A stretch of DNA of 20,193 nt from a virus. The stretch spans positions 1 to 20,193 of IMG/VR virus record IMGVR_UViG_3300009183_004136; one strand, 5' to 3'. The notes beneath the pieces are model-generated. The model searched no databases. It was not told the DNA's origin and was given only the letters and a program-made list of their open reading frames with translations. The translations under genes and the position numbers were made by a program. This document shows positions 14,965 through 20,193 of this stretch, piece by piece (position 1 is the stretch's first letter; every line of letters begins with the position of its first letter).

Positions 14965-15325
14965 TGGTATGGTCTTGTTTGATTTCTCGAACAGGGTCGT
15001 TGAGCTTGTCTGCTATTGAATTTTTGTATTGCACTCTATAATTGTTTAGGTCTCTTATGTCTAATGCACGTTTCCCAATTTCTGCTAGATCAGCACCGTC
15101 AATACGACATTTTTTAAAATCATCTTCCATGGCCCAAATACGTCGATGTATATCTTCTAATGCCGATAGCTCTGCTTGTATCAACTGTACATCCAATTTG
15201 GCTATTTGTGCAGAGTAGAAATCCAATTCAGCTGTGTTGGAGCCACGGGTTTTGTCGTATTTTACACGAGCTATGGTATATCTGTCAACCAGCTCGATCA
15301 CAGGAAAACTAAACTCAGTCGTCAT
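14954..15325 (-). CDS. DUF6165-like small protein of the glycan cluster
   Basis: A 123-residue, largely helical protein (FPVIELVDRYTIARVKYDKT..., LEDIHRRIWAMEDDFKK, LDIRDLNNYRVQYKNSIADK). The order 'eLlDk.ti...K', a long charged helix, 'l...IWd.EDdir' and 'nd.R...K..in' agrees with DUF6165 proteins, which accompany glycosyltransferases in bacterial and phage surface-glycan clusters. No catalytic function is established for that family. It overlaps both neighbours by 11 nt. Family assignment is from recalled patterns. Confidence 0.6.
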   Translation of the reverse strand: MTTEFSFPVIELVDRYTIARVKYDKTRGSNTAELDFYSAQIAKLDVQLIQAELSALEDIHRRIWAMEDDFKKCRIDGADLAEIGKRALDIRDLNNYRVQYKNSIADKLNDPVREIKQDHTSED

Positions 15326-16538
15326 TGAAATCGGTTTTTAATTTGGGAAAGTAACGCATAAATCCGTCGCCGGGCTGATTTCGTATTGCCTTGATCTTGT
15401 TTGTAATCTCTGTGTAAAAATTCCAGGCCAACGGAACAAATATGACTTTTTTATCTGCAGGCATCTGTTGAATGTAGTCACTGCTGACCACAGGTATTTC
15501 TGTGCCCGGGCAGTACAATCCTTGTTTGAGAGGATTATCATCTATCACAACATCAAGATCAATGCCCGACGCATTGATCAAAGTCATGCCCTTGGCCGCA
15601 GCCCCATAGCCTATTACTGTATAACCAAATCCGCGATACTCATCAATTTGATCTTTTAATCGTGTTAATAAATCTTTTACATTGGTAGACCAGGTGTGAT
15701 ATGTGTCTGGTTGATGTAGTCGTGTTTCTGTAGCCAATATGTTTTTTACTCTGTGCTCGTTGCGTGGTTGCTTGGCCAGCACAAAAATATAACTTGTACC
15801 GTGTATAGGAGTCTTGACCACATCTATTAGATACATGCCGGCACGTTCAGCCAACTGCTTCATTGATTCAGCATTGTAATAACTGATATGTTCGTGATAG
15901 ATTGTGTCAAATTCTCCGTTTACAACCATGTCGGCTTGACTTGTACTGATAAAAAGTCTGCCATCGGGTCGCAAATATTCTGCAGCCAACTTTAAATAAC
16001 TCAAGGGATCAGGAATATGACTAAAAGCATTTTGACTGGTAATTGCATCAAAACTGTCCTGCCCCAACTGTTTAGCTGTTTCTGCGTTCCAGAATCCACA
16101 CACCACTGAGTGGTTGGCACTGGATATAGGATACAAGTTTTCTGCAGGATCTATGCCCCAGGTTTGAAACTGTGCCTGACGGAATGCGTCAAGTTGACTG
16201 CCATCGTTACAGCCAATGTCTAGGACTGTGGTAGGCCAATAGCTAAATTGCTCACGCACAAACCAAGCATACCAAGCACTATACTTTCTCAGTGTGGCAC
16301 TAGTACCTGACACATACAGATAGTGTTTGTAGATCAACTCAGGGTTTACTGCATGAGTCAATTGTAGGTGATCGCAAGACTCACAGCGATTGATACTTAA
16401 TGGATAGCGTGATTCATGTATGGTGGTACGGATTTCTCTAAAAGCGTTGGCCAGTGGTTGCGGCTCAAAATTCAAAGTGGGTGTCAGCACATGGTGACCA
16501 CATGCTAGACATTCTGTTATAGGCTTAAATTTTTCCAT
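15315..16538 (-). CDS. Sugar C-methyltransferase (SAM-dependent, NDP-sugar type)
   Basis: A 407-residue protein with the three-part layout of deoxysugar C-methyltransferases (TylC3/TcaB9-like, about 410). An N-terminal zinc site (C10-x2-C13 and C52-x2-C55) comes first, then a SAM-binding Rossmann domain with VLDIGCNDGSQL (105-116) and the YHEHISYYN segment containing the probable catalytic Tyr/His/Glu cluster, and a C-terminal nucleotide-binding domain with GYGAAAKGMTLIN. These enzymes add a methyl branch to C3 of 4-keto-6-deoxy NDP-sugars, fitting the dehydratase two genes upstream. It starts at TAATG, sharing a base with the preceding stop. The product would be a branched-chain sugar; its identity cannot be read from sequence. 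Confidence 0.85.
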   Translation of the reverse strand: MEKFKPITECLACGHHVLTPTLNFEPQPLANAFREIRTTIHESRYPLSINRCESCDHLQLTHAVNPELIYKHYLYVSGTSATLRKYSAWYAWFVREQFSYWPTTVLDIGCNDGSQLDAFRQAQFQTWGIDPAENLYPISSANHSVVCGFWNAETAKQLGQDSFDAITSQNAFSHIPDPLSYLKLAAEYLRPDGRLFISTSQADMVVNGEFDTIYHEHISYYNAESMKQLAERAGMYLIDVVKTPIHGTSYIFVLAKQPRNEHRVKNILATETRLHQPDTYHTWSTNVKDLLTRLKDQIDEYRGFGYTVIGYGAAAKGMTLINASGIDLDVVIDDNPLKQGLYCPGTEIPVVSSDYIQQMPADKKVIFVPLAWNFYTEITNKIKAIRNQPGDGFMRYFPKLKTDFNDD

Positions 16539-17263
16539 TAGTTTTTAATTGCTGTACCGTTGGGTGCAATACAACCTTCTACGCCCAGGTTTTGTATTTC
16601 GTGTACATGCGGTTGTGGCAAAAATTTATACAACACATGCTCAATATCTACATATCCGCCTGCGGCTACACGTTGAGCAAAGAACACAAAACTGTCTTGA
16701 TAAATCTGTATAGTTTCATCAAGCCTGGCAACGGGCCACGACCATAAACGTGCCATGTACTGTAGCGGAACTGTGGTTACTTCTATGGGAAATTGACTTT
16801 TATACTTAGGACCAATGATAAACTTGTCTGCTATGTCAGTTTGCTCATAGGTCTCTGGATCAAACATGTCATTCAATACGTAACGTCCAGACATTTTGTG
16901 TATACGATCAACACCTGCAAATTGACCAGAATCTTTTAGCATGGTCAATGCACGACTAAAACACATGATTTCTGTGCCATTTTTGACCACGTCCCAGTTG
17001 TCGCTGTCGTACATGTCTTGTACGTCTGGGTCTGTACTAAAATTAATCACTGTGTCACAGGATTTTGCCAACGCTATTAGTTGTTCTTCGGTTACTGGAG
17101 TGCCACAGCATTCCATGATAAAGATCTTGGCTGTGGGTATTTTGTTCTTGATACTGGTGATTGTATCGATAGTTTGTTGCAATCGTTCTGCAGGAGAGAA
17201 CACACCAAACTTACTATTAACAGCACTTGTTACTACAAATGCATGTTTTATTTGCTGAGCCAT
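16538..17263 (-). CDS. Putative glycosyltransferase-like protein (KxSGRY type)
   Basis: A 241-residue protein. HAFVVTSAVNSKFGVFS and IFIMECCGTPVTEEQL suggest a GT-A-like nucleotide-sugar fold. KMSGRYVLNDMFD (123-135) is a motif seen in predicted glycan-modifying proteins of bacteria and phages ('KiSGRY.l...f'). No DxD is obvious, though DPDVQD and DRIHK are candidates. GGAG 8 nt before the ATG supports the start, and it overlaps the dehydratase gene by 16 nt. Position between the dehydratase and the C-methyltransferase supports a glycan role. Function is inferred from fold-like patterns and context only. Confidence 0.55.
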   Translation of the reverse strand: MAQQIKHAFVVTSAVNSKFGVFSPAERLQQTIDTITSIKNKIPTAKIFIMECCGTPVTEEQLIALAKSCDTVINFSTDPDVQDMYDSDNWDVVKNGTEIMCFSRALTMLKDSGQFAGVDRIHKMSGRYVLNDMFDPETYEQTDIADKFIIGPKYKSQFPIEVTTVPLQYMARLWSWPVARLDETIQIYQDSFVFFAQRVAAGGYVDIEHVLYKFLPQPHVHEIQNLGVEGCIAPNGTAIKN

Positions 17264-18288
17264 CTGTTATTCTCCAAAGTCCATTTAGTCATTTCTGCGA
17301 TGCGTTCACTTAGTTTAATCTTTGGCTCCCATCCTAGCTCTTTTAACAGGCCGCCATCTAACGCATAGCGTAGGTCATGTCCAGGTCTGCTTCCGTGGAA
17401 GTCGACCATTTCATAGTTTAATTCTCGGCCTTGTGCAGCCGCCACCATCCGGGCCAAGGTCAAGTTATCAATTTCTTCTGTGCCTACCAGGTTAAACTTG
17501 GGGCAATGAGCCCAACCATAGTCGCCTGTGTGTTTATAGTCTGCTGGCAACGTTTCAAGAATAAACATCAGGCCTTCGGCCACATCCTTGGCATGGATAT
17601 ACATGCGTGTGCCAGCTTCTGTACAATCTTCGTTGGCATGGATATACACTTTTTCGCCATCCCTGGCACGTTGGATGCACATGGGAATGAACTTCTCTGG
17701 ATGTTGGCGTTCACCAAACACGTTCATGGTGTGGGTTACCACGATAGGCATCTTGTAGGTGTTTTCATAAGCCACACAAAACTCTTCTGCGGCCGCTTTG
17801 CTAGCAGAGTAAGGGTTTGTTGAGTTATAACGATCATATTCTCGATAGCTGACTCCCGGAGGAGCAACACCAAAGATTTCGTCTGTGGAGAAATAAACAA
17901 AACGTTCCAGATTAGGCAGGTGCTTGCGAGCATAGTCCAACAAATGTACTGTACCAACCACGTTGTCTTGCACAAACTCCATGGGATACTGGATACTGCG
18001 ATCCACGTGCGATCCTGCGGCCAGGTGTAGCACAATATCAATCGGCCCAATATCCTTGACAATCATTTCGTTAAGTTCGGCTTTGAGATCGTGGAATACA
18101 ATGCGTAGTCGCTTGCTTACTTTCGCAGGATCATGATCCTGTAACATATCGTGTAGTCTGTTTAAATTGCCTGAAATATCCAGGCGATCCAGACATACGA
18201 TCCGCCAGTCGGTGTCGTTTAAAATTTTATCAATTACATGATGTGCGATGAATCCAGCACCGCCGGTGATTAATACTGTCTTTGACAT
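17248..18288 (-). CDS. NDP-sugar 4,6-dehydratase (RmlB-like, extended SDR)
   Basis: A 346-residue extended short-chain dehydrogenase. The NAD-binding motif GGAGFI is at 9-14, LAAGSHVDRS at 89-98, the dehydratase signature STDE at 134-137 and catalytic Y160-x3-K164 (YSASK). The T-D-E triad is the hallmark of hexose 4,6-dehydratases such as dTDP-glucose dehydratase, converting NDP-hexose to the 4-keto-6-deoxy sugar. TRMYIHAKDVAEG fits the substrate-binding region. The nucleotide (dTDP, CDP or UDP) is uncertain. It is the first gene under the perfect promoter at 18311-18339, with AGGA 5 nt before the ATG. It provides the precursor for the C-methyltransferase downstream. Confidence 0.9.
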   Translation of the reverse strand: MSKTVLITGGAGFIAHHVIDKILNDTDWRIVCLDRLDISGNLNRLHDMLQDHDPAKVSKRLRIVFHDLKAELNEMIVKDIGPIDIVLHLAAGSHVDRSIQYPMEFVQDNVVGTVHLLDYARKHLPNLERFVYFSTDEIFGVAPPGVSYREYDRYNSTNPYSASKAAAEEFCVAYENTYKMPIVVTHTMNVFGERQHPEKFIPMCIQRARDGEKVYIHANEDCTEAGTRMYIHAKDVAEGLMFILETLPADYKHTGDYGWAHCPKFNLVGTEEIDNLTLARMVAAAQGRELNYEMVDFHGSRPGHDLRYALDGGLLKELGWEPKIKLSERIAEMTKWTLENNRWLSK

Positions 18289-18310
18289 GTTGTTCCTAAT
18301 TGAATTTTAT

Positions 18311-18339
18311 ATTATATACTAGTTGAAATGCAATGTCAA
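18311..18339 (-). promoter_or_regulatory. Consensus sigma70 promoter for the dehydratase operon
   Basis: Minus strand TTGACA (18339-18334), 17-nt spacer, TATAAT (18316-18311): perfect in both boxes and spacing. Predicted start is near 18304, leader about 16 nt with AGGA. The -35 box contains the TGA stop of the upstream radical SAM gene. Confidence 0.92.
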
Positions 18340-19193
18340 GCACGACAAGCATCTGTACAGCTCTTACACAGGCTTTCATCTGTGTAATAGGGTAAAGCAT
18401 TTAATTCCAATAACCGTGTCATGGCCGGATTGGTTGGTAAATCCGCATAATCCTGTTCGAGCAAATTGCCCATAACATGTTTTTTATCATAGTCCATACA
18501 GCACAGCAGTACTTCGCCGTTTGGTAGCAACACTCCCTGATTGTACAGATCGGTTTTGCTACATTTGACGGGATAGTTGTGTTTGGGACTGAACGCAATT
18601 GGTTGCTCTTTGACCGACTCTGTATCCAAGGTACCAGCACGATCGTGTGCAGCAATTGACCATGAGTGACTAACACCGACCCCGGGAAGATTTTGGATTG
18701 CGGGATGAACTCCGTGATCGCTCATGGTCATGGCTTCGTAGTGTATGCCAGCGGCCTGTACCACAGCAGTTACACCAGCAAATGCATAGTTCCATTCTTC
18801 ACTGGGTTTCCAACCTTTCATGTTGCCTTGATCGTCGGGGAAATGTATTTTGACAATGTCAATTTGCTTGGCATAGTTAAACAACAGTTCGCCCATGCGG
18901 TGCACAGTTGCTTCGTCCCAGTTGTACAATGTGGTAAAAATTGCTGCTCTAAATCCCCGTTGCATGGCATATTCAAACATGTCAGTGCAATCGGGATTGA
19001 CCCAAGGTTCTGCCTGTCCCGAAAAGTCCAGTCGCACATGAGTGGGTATTTTGTCTACTATGGTTTTAAAGTCTGCCAGCGTCATGTATTTTACATCATC
19101 GCCGTAGGCATCTCGTAAACTGTCCTGCGGACAGTAGTTGCACATCAATGGGCAACCAATCATTGTGGTAATTTCTAAGGTGTATGCGTTCAT
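18336..19193 (-). CDS. Radical SAM enzyme with SPASM-like C-terminus
   Basis: A 285-residue protein. ITTMIGCPLMCNYCPQ carries the canonical CxxxCxxC (C14, C18, C21) that holds the [4Fe-4S] cluster for SAM cleavage. RLDFSGQAEPWVNPDC corresponds to the 'GGE.' segment that binds SAM. The C-terminal third has many cysteines (VKCSK, LLCCMDYDKKHVMGNLLE, LCKSCTDAC), the arrangement of SPASM/twitch auxiliary-cluster domains. Such enzymes act on peptides or sugars (epimerisation, dehydrogenation, cross-links); the GT17 gene upstream (ATGA overlap) argues for a sugar or glycan substrate, but a peptide is possible. The host would need to supply Fe-S assembly. Identity beyond family is unknown. Confidence 0.88.
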   Translation of the reverse strand: MNAYTLEITTMIGCPLMCNYCPQDSLRDAYGDDVKYMTLADFKTIVDKIPTHVRLDFSGQAEPWVNPDCTDMFEYAMQRGFRAAIFTTLYNWDEATVHRMGELLFNYAKQIDIVKIHFPDDQGNMKGWKPSEEWNYAFAGVTAVVQAAGIHYEAMTMSDHGVHPAIQNLPGVGVSHSWSIAAHDRAGTLDTESVKEQPIAFSPKHNYPVKCSKTDLYNQGVLLPNGEVLLCCMDYDKKHVMGNLLEQDYADLPTNPAMTRLLELNALPYYTDESLCKSCTDACRA

Positions 19194-20059
19194 CTGATTG
19201 TGTATGGAAACTCTGGTAATAGGGCTCTGGCCTGTGCAACTGGATTATTCAAAATGTACTGTTGATATTTATTCTGATTGTCGCACAGGTATTTTGGAAA
19301 GTAGTTGTCCAACTCTACAATTTCATAACTGTCGTCGCTGTCTTGTTTCCAACTGGTGCGTTTGGCGATGCTGGCTTCGGGGTCTATTTGTGCCAAAAAT
19401 TCTGGTGTGTTTACTTCCTGATGGCTAAAACTCTGGGCTTTGTCTATCAAATAGTCTCTATCGCCCAGATAACCAAAATGCCATCCTGCGTGTTCTACCA
19501 CTTCACATCCGTTGTTGGCAAACTGATATTCACTGCCAAAAAAACTAAAACGCATGTCTCTTAGGCTGTTGGCTGTGATATCTTTGAGCACACGGCATCT
19601 AGCAGCCATGCCCCAAATGTTATATCTATCGGGACTCAGCTTCATATAATTAAATTTAAAATTAAATATGGGCATACGCATAGCAAATATGGTCTGATCA
19701 CTACGACGCATATAATCAACAGCCTGTGTTCGCGGTATTTCATCAACATCCGAAATGATAATGATATCGTTGTCATCGGCCTTGGTTAACCCGCGAACAA
19801 TGGCATTACGCTGATGATGTTCGTTGTCCCAGGGATTGGCACTGGCCGGCATATCGGTCACTTGTACATAGATCACTTTGTCCAAATAGGGCTTAAAGCG
19901 GTCTGTATGATCGTACAAGTTGAATGGTTTGGCTCGATTTGTAAAGGTTTGGTTAGATTCAACAATGACAAAGTGGTCTACTTTGTCGTATAATTCACTT
20001 AAACGCAGTTCCAGTAGGTCAAGCTCATTGTAAAATGTAAAGCAATCATATATTTTCAT
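19190..20059 (-). CDS. Glycosyltransferase family 17-like protein
   Basis: A 289-residue protein from ATG 20059 (MKIYDCFTFYNELDLLELRL), the conserved beginning of GT17 (beta-1,4-N-acetylglucosaminyltransferase-like) proteins. FVIVESNQTFTNRAKPFN (30-47), HHQRNAIVRGL (81-91) and ISDVDEIPR (102-110, the DxD-type metal/nucleotide site) follow in family order. WHFGYLGD late in the protein is also typical. The frame extends upstream to 20110 but lacks family similarity there. No Shine-Dalgarno is present; a candidate promoter ends 6 nt before the ATG. The stop overlaps the radical SAM start (ATGA). It probably adds a sugar to a phage or host glycan; the acceptor is unknown. Confidence 0.87.
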   Translation of the reverse strand: MKIYDCFTFYNELDLLELRLSELYDKVDHFVIVESNQTFTNRAKPFNLYDHTDRFKPYLDKVIYVQVTDMPASANPWDNEHHQRNAIVRGLTKADDNDIIIISDVDEIPRTQAVDYMRRSDQTIFAMRMPIFNFKFNYMKLSPDRYNIWGMAARCRVLKDITANSLRDMRFSFFGSEYQFANNGCEVVEHAGWHFGYLGDRDYLIDKAQSFSHQEVNTPEFLAQIDPEASIAKRTSWKQDSDDSYEIVELDNYFPKYLCDNQNKYQQYILNNPVAQARALLPEFPYTIR

Positions 20060-20065
20060 AGCTGT

Positions 20066-20095
20066 ATTTAAGCATAATAAATACCTTACTGTCAA
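20066..20095 (-). promoter_or_regulatory. Possible leaderless promoter for the GT17-radical SAM genes
   Basis: Minus strand TTGACA (20095-20090), 18-nt spacer, TTAAAT (20071-20066), then 6 nt to the ATG at 20059. The -35 is perfect, but the -10 is weak (T instead of the key A at its second base). It is listed because the 6-nt distance repeats that of the two stronger leaderless cases. Confidence 0.4.
20076..20083 (+). promoter_or_regulatory. Late-promoter-like box for the right-end plus-strand gene
   Basis: AATAAATA, 7 of 8 matching TATAAATA, located 27 nt upstream of the ATG at 20111 in a short divergent intergenic region. Confidence 0.4.
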
Positions 20096-20110
20096 ATTTT
20101 CAAGGATCAT

Positions 20111-20193
20111 ATGTACGCTGTCGCAAGTATCAACACACTAGACTATCAAGATTTAGCCGATTTAACTGATGCACCCAAACAGGAATACTGTGA
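20111..20193 (+). CDS. Start of a divergent plus-strand gene (partial), possibly a glycosyltransferase
   Basis: ATG at 20111 preceded by AAGGA 4 nt upstream opens a frame of 27 codons that stays open to the window edge: MYAVASINTLDYQDLADLTD and then APKQEYC. The opening resembles the N-terminus of GT-A nucleotide-sugar transferases ('iav.tl...y..la..t...K.eYc..HgY'), which would fit the adjacent GT17 gene, but only 27 residues are visible, so the family is a guess. A late-like box lies upstream. Confidence 0.6.
   Translation, partial: MYAVASINTLDYQDLADLTDAPKQEYC

Noticed and set aside
16624-16631. TATAAATT on the minus strand upstream of the C-methyltransferase gene
   Set aside because: Within a conserved coding segment (KFLPQ) and imperfect; the gene is already served by the operon promoter.

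Overview
The window looks like a piece of a tailed-phage genome of the T4 superfamily (contractile-tailed, myovirus-like). Reasons: a UvsW-type helicase, a probable gp62-like clamp-loader subunit, phage fibre genes, tightly overlapping genes almost all on the minus strand, and sites matching the T4-type late promoter TATAAATA next to structural and chaperonin genes. The encoded GroES and GroEL read, from memory of the families, most like betaproteobacterial ones, so a betaproteobacterial host is a reasonable inference, not a demonstrated fact. No tRNA, integrase, transposon or CRISPR array was seen.

Layout, left to right. (1) 1-2658, minus strand: three virion/fibre genes (a LamG/lectin-like protein cut by the window edge, a repeat-rich fibre protein, and a small Ig/BppU-like structural protein). 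(2) 2694-3068: a lone plus-strand gene of unknown function with a perfect late promoter box upstream. (3) 9111-3048, minus strand: a compact overlapping run for DNA transactions: HARP-like protein, UvsW helicase, a conserved gene broken by a -1 frame change, small conserved phage proteins, a gp62-like clamp-loader subunit, an SGNH-like hydrolase, a zinc-finger protein and a very small protein carrying DnaE (Pol III alpha) palm motifs. (4) 10293-9247: an AAA+ ATPase with its own strong promoter and terminator. (5) 11223-10350: a three-gene operon (gamma-glutamylcyclotransferase-like protein, small membrane protein, small unknown). (6) 13221-11302: groES-groEL with both a sigma70-like and a T4-like late promoter, ending in a clear terminator. 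(7) 20059-13316, minus strand: a carbohydrate island of eight genes (GT17 glycosyltransferase, radical SAM/SPASM enzyme, sugar-nucleotide dehydratase, glycosyltransferase-like protein, sugar C-methyltransferase, DUF6165-like protein, two GT9-like enzymes). (8) 20111-20193: the start of a divergent plus-strand gene.

Regulation can be read unusually well. Strong host-type promoters (TTGACC/TTGACA, 17 nt, TATAAT/TACAAT) head the ATPase, GGCT, chaperonin and sugar-nucleotide operons. In two or three cases the -10 box lies exactly 6 nt before the ATG, with no Shine-Dalgarno sequence, implying leaderless mRNAs. The most unusual items are the 193-residue DnaE-like protein that keeps all three apparent catalytic aspartates, the leaderless promoter geometry, the frame-broken conserved gene downstream of uvsW, and the phage-borne glycan cluster with a radical SAM enzyme.
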